Shown piece by piece: positions 46,827 through 54,860 of a stretch of DNA of 64,000 bases (positions within the stretch are counted from its first letter, which is position 1; each line of letters opens with the position of its first letter). This DNA is from Novosphingobium piscinae (GTDB lineage Bacteria; Pseudomonadota; Alphaproteobacteria; Sphingomonadales; Sphingomonadaceae). The notes under the pieces are model-generated. The model was not told where the DNA came from and did no database searches. It was given only the letters and a program-made list of their open reading frames with translations. Made by a program: the position numbers and the translations under genes. The DNA lies in contig NZ_JACLAX010000003.1 of assembly GCF_014230355.1 (NCBI RefSeq), forward strand, positions 186,001-250,000, written 5' to 3'.

Positions 46827-47728
46827 TGGCCGATAAAGTCGCCGAATGTGTCGAGATGGTCGCGTTGGACAGGATCCATGTGCTCAACCCCAGGACCCGC
46901 AGCAAACGCGGACAAGAAGATTTCATTCGAAACATCAGGGACGTCGGCCTCAAGCGACCAATCACGGTCGCGCGCAAACGGGGCGCAGATGGGCTGACCT
47001 ATGATCTCGTATGCGGCCAGGGCCGGCTCGAAGCCTTTCGGGCGCTCGGCCAGTCGGAGATCCCGGCCCGGGTGATCGATGCCAGCGAGGCCGAGTGCCT
47101 GGTCATGAGCCTCGTGGAGAACATTGCGAGGCGCCAGCACCGGCCGATCGATCTGATGCGCGAGATTGGTGAGTTGCGTTCCCGCGGGCACAGCGTCGAT
47201 GGCGTCGCAAGGATTATCGGGGCGGCCCGGACCTGGGTCAACTCTGTCGTCGGATTGCTCGAGCGCGGCGAAGAACGCCTGCTGTCCGCTGTTGAGACGG
47301 GCGTGATCCCCATCAGTCTTGCTGCCGAGATCGCCCTTGCCGACAATTCGCAGGCCCAGAACCTCCTCCTCGATGCCTATAACTCAGGAGACCTCAGGGG
47401 GAAAAAGCTGGCTGCCGCCAGGAAGATGCTGGAGGCGCGGCAGTCTGCCAAAATCCAGACATTGGCGGCTTCCAAGCATGGCCGGAGCAGCAATCGGCGA
47501 CCAATCTCGGTCAAAGAACTGATGACCGTTTATCAGAAGCAGGCCGAGCAGCAGCGCTTGCTGGTCAAAAAGTCACAGCGGACCGAAACCCAGCTGATCT
47601 TCACCGTTCAGGCACTCAAGGATCTCTTGGCAGACGAGGCATTTCGGGACCTCCTGGCGCGAGAAGGACTGGATCTCATGCCCCGCGCTCTCGCGCAGCG
47701 GATCTCAGGAGACCTTGAACATGCTTGA
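46826..47728 (+). CDS. ParB/RepB-like partition protein 1
   Basis: A 300-aa protein with a ParB N-terminal (CTPase/nuclease-fold) domain: VALDRIHVLNPRTRSKRGQE, YDLVCGQGRLEAFRALGQSE (GxxR-type box) and SLVENIARRQHRPIDLMREI. A central helix-turn-helix follows (HSVDGVARIIGAARTWVNSV), and the C-terminus is coiled. GGAGG lies 8 nt before ATG 46826, which overlaps the recombinase stop. No parA/repA and no parS cluster were seen nearby. It is co-translated with a second ParB-like gene. Confidence 0.85.
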   Translation: MADKVAECVEMVALDRIHVLNPRTRSKRGQEDFIRNIRDVGLKRPITVARKRGADGLTYDLVCGQGRLEAFRALGQSEIPARVIDASEAECLVMSLVENIARRQHRPIDLMREIGELRSRGHSVDGVARIIGAARTWVNSVVGLLERGEERLLSAVETGVIPISLAAEIALADNSQAQNLLLDAYNSGDLRGKKLAAARKMLEARQSAKIQTLAASKHGRSSNRRPISVKELMTVYQKQAEQQRLLVKKSQRTETQLIFTVQALKDLLADEAFRDLLAREGLDLMPRALAQRISGDLEHA

Positions 47729-48656
47729 GCAGATGGCTGCACAGATGCCTGGTTCAGATCTGACCGCGCTCGCGGTCTCGTCAGGCTTTCAGCGCGAGAT
47801 GATCGAGGTTTCGCTGGATAGGATCGTTCCGCTCAAACGGCTTCGACGCGACGCTAAACTCAGTGCCAAGTACGGCCAGATCCTGAGTTCTATCAAGTGT
47901 GTGGGCCTGGTCGAGCCCCCCGTGGTTGTGCGTGACGCGGGACACCCCGGTCAATTCCTGTTGCTTGATGGGCATCTGCGGATTGAAGCCCTGAAGGACC
48001 TGAGCATTGGCAATGTAGAATGCCTGGTTGCCCATCACGATGACACCTACACTTACAACAAGCGGGTCACACGGCTGCCGCCGGTGCAAGAGCACCGAAT
48101 GATTGTCCGGGCTGTCGAGCGCGGCGTGGCCGCAAGCGCGATTGCCGAAGCCCTCGGGCTTGAAGTTCAATCGGTGCGCAAGCGCCTCAAGCTGCTGGAT
48201 GGTGTCTGTGTCGAGGCTGCTGAAATCCTCAGAAGCGCCCCTTGTTCGATGAGGGTATTCGAGATCCTGAGACTCATGCTCCCGGCCCGGCAAATCGAAG
48301 CCGCAGAACTCATGATAGGCCAGAACAATTTCACCATGATGTTTGCCAAGGCGCTGTTGGCAGCCACGCCTCCGGCTCAGCTCGCAAATACCAGACGATT
48401 GGCGCGCGCCAGCAAGAATGATGTTTCCCAACAGCTTGCGCAAATGGAAAGGGAACTGGCCGGGCTGCAAACGCAAGTGAAGTCAGTGGAAGACAGTTAT
48501 GGGAGCAATACCCTCGAGCTGACGATCGCCAGTGGTTACGTCTCGAGGCTGCTCGCCAATCCGCAGGTCCATGCGTGGATCGGCGCAAATCGCCCGGAGT
48601 ACCTCATCGAGTTCCAGAAGATGTCTGACCCCCAGTCGTTCAGGCATCGAGCCTAA
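47721..48656 (+). CDS. ParB/RepB-like partition protein 2
   Basis: A 311-aa protein with a diverged ParB N-domain (VSLDRIVPLKRLRRDAKLSA, QFLLLDGHLRIEALKDL, CLVAHHDDTYTYNKRVTRLP), a helix-turn-helix (VAASAIAEALGLEVQSVRKR) and a RepB-type C-terminal region ending VHAWIGANRPEYLIEFQKM. It overlaps the first ParB gene by 8 nt. Recombinase-ParB-ParB trios occur on alphaproteobacterial mobile DNA; the joint function is not established as far as I know. Confidence 0.82.
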   Translation: MLEQMAAQMPGSDLTALAVSSGFQREMIEVSLDRIVPLKRLRRDAKLSAKYGQILSSIKCVGLVEPPVVVRDAGHPGQFLLLDGHLRIEALKDLSIGNVECLVAHHDDTYTYNKRVTRLPPVQEHRMIVRAVERGVAASAIAEALGLEVQSVRKRLKLLDGVCVEAAEILRSAPCSMRVFEILRLMLPARQIEAAELMIGQNNFTMMFAKALLAATPPAQLANTRRLARASKNDVSQQLAQMERELAGLQTQVKSVEDSYGSNTLELTIASGYVSRLLANPQVHAWIGANRPEYLIEFQKMSDPQSFRHRA

Positions 48657-48830
48657 CGAATGGCGCCGTGCCGCTCGGCCCGGGTTCGGGGCCCGAGGCT
48701 ACCCGTCCACACGCGATCAACCCAAAGTTTCCGGGTTCTTCGAGGTGACCAGCTGGCTTTTCTCAAAAGCAAGGCACCGCCAGAATTCAATCTGGCGGCG
48801 CTGCTGCCTTCCAGATTAGTTCACCCTCAA

Positions 48831-49391
48831 CTAAGCGAGGCGGACATTTTTTTGGCTGCGCTTCGCTACGCGCATTGCGCCCCCGATGAGTCCAAAGCCT
48901 AAGAGCATCATCAGCCAAGTGGTGGGTTCCGGAACGGCATCAGCGCTAGCAACCGCAAATCGCGCGACGCCAGGGCCCCCAGGGTTGCCAGAAACCAAAA
49001 GTCCAATTGCGGTGCTAGAAAAAGTAGTTTCAAGTCCGAGGTTGTCACTAATAAGACTTAAACCACCAATTCCTGACAAGCCAGTAAGAACAAACAGATC
49101 AGGGCTTGCGCTACCAGTAGAATTATAGGTGATTGTAATAAGACCATTCGTCAAGTCAACAAAGCGATTTGAGCCCAATATTATTTCGACTTCTGAAGTA
49201 GAAATGGTTTTAGTTCCGAAGGTTGATACATTCACGTTATTGCATTGAGATGGGTCGAGAGAAACTGCTCCAAAATAGACAGAGTTCGTGCAGTACGTCA
49301 CATTTTGGCCGACAAGTTCAGCAGCAAGGGTCGGAGCCGCAAAGGCAAAGCTCCCGACCAAACCAATTAATGCCAACTTTATCTTACCCAT
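48831..49391 (-). CDS. PEP-CTERM surface/secreted protein
   Basis: A 186-aa protein with a signal peptide (MGKIKLALIGLVGSFAFAAP, cleavage near TLAAE) and a C-terminal PEP-CTERM tag VPEPTTWLMMLLGFGLIGGA followed by a basic tail (MRVAKR). This is the PEPxxWxxMxxGFG form of sphingomonads, processed by an exosortase/archaeosortase-type enzyme. The middle is Ser/Thr/Asn-rich. AGAGGA sits 10 nt before ATG 49391. Base composition is visibly AT-richer than flanking genes, which suggests separate acquisition. No exosortase gene is in the window. Confidence 0.85.
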   Translation of the reverse strand: MGKIKLALIGLVGSFAFAAPTLAAELVGQNVTYCTNSVYFGAVSLDPSQCNNVNVSTFGTKTISTSEVEIILGSNRFVDLTNGLITITYNSTGSASPDLFVLTGLSGIGGLSLISDNLGLETTFSSTAIGLLVSGNPGGPGVARFAVASADAVPEPTTWLMMLLGFGLIGGAMRVAKRSQKNVRLA

Positions 49392-49684
49392 GATCAACAT
49401 TCCTCTGTTTTTATAGGCTTAAGCGCCGCGGCGCAGATTAATCAGTGGCCGAATTCAGGAAGACGATCATCATTAACATAGAATTAACTATTTGCAACGG
49501 ACTCAAAAGCCCGTTTATCCCCTTGACGCATGTGAATCGACTCTCGGCCTGACGGGCGATATGCCGGGACATACTCCTTCGGAGCGAGATGCACTTCGCC
49601 ATCAGCCCCGAAAATCCGCCGATGGCCCAGGTCAATCGTGACCGCTCCACAGCGGACCACTGGCTCCGCCTCGTCCCTGCAAGA
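49392..49684. other. AT-rich spacer, no convincing gene
   Basis: A low-GC stretch between the PEP-CTERM gene and the kinase remnant. A 70-aa minus-strand frame (49438-49650) lacks domains and a ribosome site. It probably contains the junction between two acquired segments. Confidence 0.45.
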
Positions 49685-50047
49685 TCAATGGCGCAGCGCG
49701 GCGCGGATCCGGGCGGTGAGCTCGATCGGCTGGCGGGGCGGGCCGTACTTGGCGGCGTTGTCCAGCAAGTTGATCAGGCAATGGTGCAGCAGGCGGGCAT
49801 CGACGCGAACCAGCGGCAGGTCGGGCGGAATCGCCAGGCTCTCCGGCAGGTCAGCCAAGACGCGGCGCATATCGTGGGCCGCCGCGGCCGCCGCCTCGAC
49901 CAGATCGACCGGTTCTAGCATCTCGTGCAGGGCCCTGCGCTCGATCCGCAACATGTCGAGCAGATCGAGCTTACTGCGCGGCGGGACTGCCGCCAGTACG
50001 GCCAGCTGACCATCGCGAGCTGCGAGCAGCACGGTCTCCCCCGTCAT
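49685..50047 (-). pseudogene. sensor histidine kinase remnant (KdpD-like)
   Basis: A 120-aa frame matching the piece of a KdpD-type kinase between the dimerisation helix and the ATPase N-box: SKLDLLDMLRIERRALHEML, EPVDLVEAAAAAAHDMRRVL, then HHCLINLLDNAAKYGPPRQP (N-box). The phospho-accepting His part upstream and the G-boxes downstream are missing. Both ends are broken. It lies 3 nt after ccdA and marks the downstream edge of the sigma-factor module. Confidence 0.65.
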
Positions 50048-50050
50048 TCA

Positions 50051-50776
50051 TCAGATCGACGTTGTCAGATCCACCAGCCAGTCAGGCGAGGCCGAGACGA
50101 GCACACCTTCGATCAGCTTGTCGCCGCCGGTGATGATCAGCATGCCGACCACCATCAGCAATCCGCCCAGCACGCGCTTGCCCGTGCCGCCCGCGCGCAT
50201 CAGGCGACCACGCCACTGGGCGAGCAACGAGCGGGTGGCGAAGGCCAGAGCCAGGAGGACGCTGGCAATGCCGCAGCCGAAGGCCGCCATTGTCAGCCCC
50301 ACCATCGAAAGGTTCTCGCCCTGGGCGGCAAGCACCGTGGCAGCACCAAGCGTCGGGCCGACGCAGGGGCTCCAGACAAGGCCGAGCAGGACGCCGATCG
50401 CGGCCTGCCCGGCAAGGCCGTAGCGCTCCATGCCGGCTTGGCGCGCATTCGCCCAAACGGCGAGCGGTGCGGCCGCGCGGGTCAGCAAGCCCTGGGCGGC
50501 GGGCACCACTAGCGCGAGGCCGGCTGCGATGAGCAAGGCGGCGCCTGCGAGGCGGACCCAGTCACCTTCGAAGCCAGAGGCCGTGCCCAGTGTGGCAAGC
50601 AGAAGCCCGGTCAGCGTGAAAGAGCCAACCAGCCCGCCGGCCAGTGCGAGGGGGCCGCGCGGGTGCGCCTGTGCGGCGCTGCCGAGCACGATGGGCACGA
50701 GCGGCAGGATGCAGGGCGAGAGGATCGTCAGCGCACCCGCCGCATAGGCAAGCACCGGGCTCAGCACGTCCGCCAT
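50051..50776 (-). CDS. ccdA: CcdA-type thiol-reductant membrane transporter
   Basis: An inner-membrane protein (241 aa, six TM) that moves reducing equivalents from cytoplasmic thioredoxin to periplasmic thiol proteins. The two redox Cys motifs are TILSPCILPLVPIVLGSA and VWSPCVGPTLGAATVL. It is the last intact gene of the minus-strand operon, 3 nt after the thioredoxin gene that is its probable partner. Annotation as cytochrome c biogenesis would be too specific; here it probably serves the operon's own thioredoxin. Confidence 0.87.
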   Translation of the reverse strand: MADVLSPVLAYAAGALTILSPCILPLVPIVLGSAAQAHPRGPLALAGGLVGSFTLTGLLLATLGTASGFEGDWVRLAGAALLIAAGLALVVPAAQGLLTRAAAPLAVWANARQAGMERYGLAGQAAIGVLLGLVWSPCVGPTLGAATVLAAQGENLSMVGLTMAAFGCGIASVLLALAFATRSLLAQWRGRLMRAGGTGKRVLGGLLMVVGMLIITGGDKLIEGVLVSASPDWLVDLTTSI

Positions 50777-50779
50777 GGC

Positions 50780-51175
50780 TCAGCCGATCGTCTTGGCCAG
50801 CAGGCCGTTGATCGCCGCCTTGTCGGTTGTGTAGACCACGCGGCCTACTTCGCGCGTGCCGCTGTAGCCGATCAGGGTCGATTGCTTCTGTGCACCGAGC
50901 GCCTTCCACTCGGCCTTCTGCTTGTCGTAGTTGATCGAGAGGATCAGCAGATTGTTGTACTGCGGCGCGGCTGTTGCCGCCTTGATCGTCCGGCCTTGCG
51001 AGGCACAGACGGGGCACCACCACGCCTTGACCTCGACCAGGATCGGTCGCCCCTTGGCCTGCGCAGCTGCAAAGGCAGCTGGGGTGAAGGGCTGCCGCTC
51101 GGCAGCGGTGGCGGGCGCCACGAATACGAAGGTCGCGCTGGCCGACAGAGCAAGGGCGGTGAAGGAACGGAACAT
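50780..51175 (-). CDS. periplasmic thioredoxin-family protein
   Basis: A 131-aa protein with a signal peptide (MFRSFTALALSASATFVFVA, cleavage after ATA) and a thioredoxin fold with VEVKAWWCPVCASQGRTI (active site CPVC). The C-terminal half is short and lacks an obvious cis-Pro motif beyond LIGYSGTREVGRVVYTTD. ATG 51175 has AGGAGG 11 nt upstream; an upstream in-frame ATG at 51241 overlaps the permease gene. It probably receives electrons from the adjacent CcdA. Its target could be a secreted product or envelope protein of this operon. Confidence 0.8.
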   Translation of the reverse strand: MFRSFTALALSASATFVFVAPATAAERQPFTPAAFAAAQAKGRPILVEVKAWWCPVCASQGRTIKAATAAPQYNNLLILSINYDKQKAEWKALGAQKQSTLIGYSGTREVGRVVYTTDKAAINGLLAKTIG

Positions 51176-51233
51176 GGGATAGGGCCTCCTGGGTTGCTGA
51201 TTCCGGTTCGCAACAGGTCCGGTGCCGGTTACA

Positions 51234-52325
51234 TCAATCAAGCGACCGGGCCTGAGACAGGATGGCGATCGCGGCCGCGATCACGGTGAAGGCAGCCATT
51301 GGCAGCGCCTGCGCAAGTACATCCGTCCCGCCTTCGCCGCGTAGCATCACCCCGGTTGCAGCCCGGATGAAATGCGTGAGCGGAAAGAGATTGCCGATAG
51401 CCTGCGCCCAGCCCGGCAGCGTGGCGAAGGGGTAGAGAAACCCCGAAAGCAGCATCGCGGGCAGGTAGAACGCCACGGCGCCCTGCAGCGCAGCCAACTG
51501 CGTGCTTGCGCGCGCCGCGATGGCATAACCCAGCACGAGGTGCGCCGTGGCAAACAGCGGCAGGATCGCGGCGAGCGCCAAGGCGTCGCCGCGCACCGGC
51601 AGATCGAAGAGCCAGGCCCCCACCGCCATCACCGCAAGGCCCTGTACGCTGCCGATCGCGACATAGGGCAGCAGCTTGCCAAGCAGCACTTCGCCGCGCG
51701 CAACCGGCAGGATCAGCAAGGCTTCCCAGGTGCCGCCTTCACGTTCGCGCGCAAGGCTCAGCGCGCCGAGCATGATCATTGCGATCATCACCGTTACGCC
51801 GATCAGGCCCGGCAGGAAGCTCCAGTCGGCACGCGCTGCGGGATTATAGAGCCGCTCGATCCTCAGCCCGGGACTGGAAACCTCGCCGCGCGTCGCAAGG
51901 GTGCGCCAGTACGCCGCCTCGATCCGCGCGGTTGCCGCCGAAGCGAGCGCCACGTTGCTTTCATCGACGACGATGCGAAGCGGACCGCCCTCGGCAAGCG
52001 GATTGGCGAAGGACCGGACCTCAGGCAGCTCGACGCCGATCACGGCACCGCCGCGCCTGACCAGTGCCTCGGCCGATCCGGGTTCGCCGGTGGCGACAAT
52101 CGCTATGCCCGGCTGCCCGCGCAGTTTCTGCGCAACTGCTGCCGTATCGCTGGCGGTCGACGCGGCAATGGCCAGGGCTACGGCGGCATTGGGCCGGATC
52201 GCAGTGCCGAACAGCACAATCTGGAGCAGCGGCACGATCAGCAGCAGCGTCAGCGCGATCCGCGTGCGGAGCAACCGTGCCCATTCCACCGCTGCCACAG
52301 CGGCGATGCGGCGGAGCCTGCTCAC
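51234..52325 (-). CDS. ABC-2 type transporter permease
   Basis: A membrane subunit (363 aa): an N-terminal TM (ALTLLLIVPLLQIVLFGTAI), a large extracytoplasmic domain (about residues 40-170), then five TMs including VTVMIAMIMLGALSLARERE and YLPAMLLSGFLYPFATLPGW, which contains the ABC-2 signature. This YhhJ/NatB-type layout belongs to exporters. The GTG at 52325 overlaps the ATPase stop (GTGA). It should export the product of, or confer a membrane function for, this operon. Confidence 0.87.
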   Translation of the reverse strand: MSRLRRIAAVAAVEWARLLRTRIALTLLLIVPLLQIVLFGTAIRPNAAVALAIAASTASDTAAVAQKLRGQPGIAIVATGEPGSAEALVRRGGAVIGVELPEVRSFANPLAEGGPLRIVVDESNVALASAATARIEAAYWRTLATRGEVSSPGLRIERLYNPAARADWSFLPGLIGVTVMIAMIMLGALSLAREREGGTWEALLILPVARGEVLLGKLLPYVAIGSVQGLAVMAVGAWLFDLPVRGDALALAAILPLFATAHLVLGYAIAARASTQLAALQGAVAFYLPAMLLSGFLYPFATLPGWAQAIGNLFPLTHFIRAATGVMLRGEGGTDVLAQALPMAAFTVIAAAIAILSQARSLD

Positions 52326-53032
52326 GCTTGTGCCCGCGCTAGCACGGCGGCTTCGAGCGAGGTTGCGCCAGCTGCCCCGATCATGGCGGCAGGCGTCGTC
52401 CGGGCACTTGCCCGCCCATCGTGGTAGAGCATGATCTGCGGCAGTCGCTCGGCTTCGGCAAGGTCGTGCGTGCTGACCACGACGGCGCTTCCTGTGCCTG
52501 CAAACTGCATGATCCAGCCCCAGAGCGCCGCGCGCGTCACGGCGTCGAGCCCTGCAGTTGGTTCGTCGAGCAGCAGTAGCGGCGGCGCGTGCAGGACACT
52601 GGCGGCAAACTGCACCCGCCGCGCCCAGCCGCCCGAAAGGGTGCCGAAGCGCTGCGCCGTCACCGCTTCTAGCCCAAAGCGCGTCAGGGCATCACCCGCT
52701 GCTGTGCGGGGCAGACCATGCACCTGCCCATGGAAGTGCAGGTTTTCGATGACGGTGAGCTCGGGATAGAGCGCCAGTCGCTGGCTCATGTAACCGATCC
52801 GCCGCCGATCGATGCGGCCCGCCCGGATCGCGGCGCCCAGCACGGTGCCGGAACCGGTGTCAGGCGTGACCAGCCCGGCGAGCATCCGCAGCGTGGTCGT
52901 CTTGCCGCCGCCATTAGCGCCAACAAGGCCGAGCAGATCGCCGGCAACGAGGCGGATCGTCACGTCGCACACGACTTCGCGGCCGCCGAAGGCCTTCGCC
53001 AGACCGCGGACCTCGACTAGCGGCTCAGCCAT
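52322..53032 (-). CDS. ABC transporter ATP-binding protein
   Basis: The ATPase subunit (236 aa) for the adjacent permease. Walker A is LLGLVGANGGGKTTTLRMLA, the signature is TLSGGWARRVQFAAS (GG-W variant of LSGGQ) and Walker B is LLLLDEPTAGLDAVTRAALW; the switch His is in VVVSTHDLAEAERL. I chose ATG 53032 (MAEPLVEVRGL), which overlaps the ketoacyl-synthase stop by 8 nt. Confidence 0.92.
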   Translation of the reverse strand: MAEPLVEVRGLAKAFGGREVVCDVTIRLVAGDLLGLVGANGGGKTTTLRMLAGLVTPDTGSGTVLGAAIRAGRIDRRRIGYMSQRLALYPELTVIENLHFHGQVHGLPRTAAGDALTRFGLEAVTAQRFGTLSGGWARRVQFAASVLHAPPLLLLDEPTAGLDAVTRAALWGWIMQFAGTGSAVVVSTHDLAEAERLPQIMLYHDGRASARTTPAAMIGAAGATSLEAAVLARAQA

Positions 53033-54065
53033 GGTTTTGGCGATAGGCGAAACCGCCATACATGTGCTTGCTGGCTTCCGCGCCGAGCACGACGATGTCC
53101 TCCCCCGGCGCGGCGCTGGCCCTGAGCGTATCAAGCGCTATCCAGATCGCCGCCGATCCGGTGTTGCCGATCCTGTCCGCCTGCACGAAAACCTGCTCTG
53201 GCGGGAGCGCGAAATGCGCCGCGGCGAGCATGCCGATCCGCCCGCTGACCTGATGCGGGACGACATGGCACGCAGCCTCGATCCCGAAACCCTGCGCGGC
53301 TGCGGCATCGCGCCCGGCATCGAACAGCCGGTGGCCTTCTGCGCGGATCGCCGCAAAATCATGATCGAAGCGGTGCTGGCGATGCTGGCGAGAAATCCCG
53401 GGTGCGCGCCCGCTGCCCAGCGCGCCGAACCATGCCGCTTCAATCGACGAGTGGCCCGCTTCGAAGGCGCCGACGATCACCGCGCCGGCCCCGTCGCCCA
53501 TCTGCACCATGTTGACGATTTGGTCCGCCTCGGCATCAAGCGAGGCCGGGTCGAAGAACAGCGATCCTGTCTCCGAACCCACGATTGCAATCGGCCCCGA
53601 GCCCGTGGCGATCAGCCCAAACGCGATCATCAGCGCATTGGCAAAGCCGGTGCAGGCCTGTCGCAATTCGACATGCGGCCCCTGATACCCGAGTTGGTCC
53701 GCAACCACGGCGACATTGGCGGGCAGGGGCTGATCGGGTGTCGTGGTGTGGCCGATCAGGTAGGCAAGATCATGGGGCTTAAGTCCCGCGTCCGAAAGCG
53801 CCGCGCGCACCGCCTTTGCTGCGAGCGCCGCGTTGGAATCGCCGGGACGCGGTGTTTCGTCGGGCGCGGCGAAATCACGGCACAGATGGCGGCCTTCGAT
53901 CCCGAGCCGCTGCGCGATGGCCGCCGCCTCGCGCGTCCGGGCAAAGCCGAAGCGCTGGTGGATCATCGCAATCAGATCAGTGGTCGCGATTGCGTTTCCC
54001 GGCAGCGCTTGGCCGCTGCCGAGCACGGCGATCCGGCCGCGTGAAAGCCAGGGTGCGCCGTTCAC
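53025..54065 (-). CDS. beta-ketoacyl-ACP synthase III-like enzyme
   Basis: A thiolase-fold KAS III (FabH-like) condensing enzyme of 346 aa with the complete triad: Cys138 (ELRQACTGFANALMIAFG), His271 (CHVVPHQVSGRI) and Asn301 (RIGNTGSAAIWIALD). Housekeeping FabH genes lie in fatty-acid operons; here the partners are a diiron-like protein and an exporter, so a specialised acyl product is likely. The start is GTG 54065, overlapping the upstream TGA (GTGA). It could prime a lipid, or condense an acyl-CoA with a small acceptor as secondary-metabolism KAS III enzymes do. Confidence 0.88.
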   Translation of the reverse strand: MNGAPWLSRGRIAVLGSGQALPGNAIATTDLIAMIHQRFGFARTREAAAIAQRLGIEGRHLCRDFAAPDETPRPGDSNAALAAKAVRAALSDAGLKPHDLAYLIGHTTTPDQPLPANVAVVADQLGYQGPHVELRQACTGFANALMIAFGLIATGSGPIAIVGSETGSLFFDPASLDAEADQIVNMVQMGDGAGAVIVGAFEAGHSSIEAAWFGALGSGRAPGISRQHRQHRFDHDFAAIRAEGHRLFDAGRDAAAAQGFGIEAACHVVPHQVSGRIGMLAAAHFALPPEQVFVQADRIGNTGSAAIWIALDTLRASAAPGEDIVVLGAEASKHMYGGFAYRQNHG

Positions 54066-54739
54066 GGGCGGAGCAACCCTGGCGAAAGCGCCGCAAGGTC
54101 TGCCTGCAGCCGCGCCGGATCGACCGCCAGATCCTCGAAGGCATCGGCCGCGAGCATGATGACATCGGCCAACGCCACGCGCGCTGCATGGGCAACGTCC
54201 TCGAACGTCTTGCCATTGGCGCGCGCCAGGACGAGCGACCGGCTGAGCCGGACATGCCGCGTCTCGTCCAGCCGGATGCGCGCGAGCCTGTCCGCCACGC
54301 TCCGATCTTCGGCAACAGGCGAACCAGGCCGCAGCAACCGGCTGAGGATCAGGCAGACTCCGGCGTCTATGGCGGCGATCCGCGCGAGGTGCGCGCATGT
54401 CGAACCGCGCCCAAGATCGATATGAAAGCGCCGCGCCGCCCGGCGCAAGGCCGCCACTTCGACGGGCGGCAGGCTTTCGGCAAGGCCATAGAGCAAGCGG
54501 TCGTGAACGCGCTCCTCGGCGGCGATTTCCCTGAGCGCTCGCGCGGCCGCCAGATCGCTGTCCCTTGCCGCCAGGCCATCGAAGGCGATCGCCGCCGCCT
54601 CCTCGCCGCAGCCGAGCAGCGGCACCAAGGTTGCGAGCGCCTCTGCCGAACGGTCGCCAAGCCGGACCTCGATCGGCCCTACGCGCGCTGCCCGGTCCGT
54701 TTTGCCGAAGCAGAAGGTCGTTCTGACCGACGGGATCAT
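54062..54739 (-). CDS. ferritin-like diiron protein
   Basis: A 225-aa, all-helical protein with two ExxH motifs: AAEERVHDRL (Glu76/His79) and RLDETRHVRL (Glu159/His162). Candidate bridging acids are Glu46/47 and Asp125. This is the ligand pattern of ferritin-like diiron oxygenases/oxidases (AurF and R2-type), but no specific family was recognised. ATG 54739 is the first gene after the minus-strand GTAACC/CGAA promoter. It could oxygenate the product of the downstream ketoacyl synthase or act in oxidative-stress defence. Confidence 0.75.
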   Translation of the reverse strand: MIPSVRTTFCFGKTDRAARVGPIEVRLGDRSAEALATLVPLLGCGEEAAAIAFDGLAARDSDLAAARALREIAAEERVHDRLLYGLAESLPPVEVAALRRAARRFHIDLGRGSTCAHLARIAAIDAGVCLILSRLLRPGSPVAEDRSVADRLARIRLDETRHVRLSRSLVLARANGKTFEDVAHAARVALADVIMLAADAFEDLAVDPARLQADLAALSPGLLRP

Positions 54740-54786
54740 CTCTCGCGCGCTCCGATCTGTTCAAAAGGCGTTGATCTGCCTAGTGC

Positions 54787-54812
54787 TTCGCAGAGGCATC
54801 GCGCGCGGTTAC
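54787..54812 (-). promoter_or_regulatory. ECF (SigF-type) promoter of the diiron-KAS-ABC operon
   Basis: On the minus strand GTAACC (54812-54807), a spacer of exactly 16 nt and CGAA (54790-54787), ending about 47 nt before the ATG at 54739. The elements and spacer match the GTAACC-N16-CGAA consensus I recall for Caulobacter SigF, and they are identical to the divergent copy at 54824-54849. Confidence 0.8.
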
Positions 54813-54823
54813 ACCTTGCAGGC

Positions 54824-54849
54824 GTAACCGGAGTGCGACCTGACACGAA
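54824..54849 (+). promoter_or_regulatory. ECF (SigF-type) autoregulatory promoter of the sigma-factor gene
   Basis: GTAACC (54824-54829), a 16-nt spacer and CGAA (54846-54849). The sigma GTG is only 11 nt downstream, so the transcript would start within a few nt of it and be leaderless or nearly so, unless translation begins at ATG 54894. The -35 boxes of this and the divergent promoter are 11 bp apart. Confidence 0.8.
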
Positions 54850-54860
54850 GGGCACTTCGC

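Noticed and set aside
49438..49650. 70-aa minus-strand frame
   Set aside because: No ribosome site, domain or conserved context; it lies in a compositional junction.
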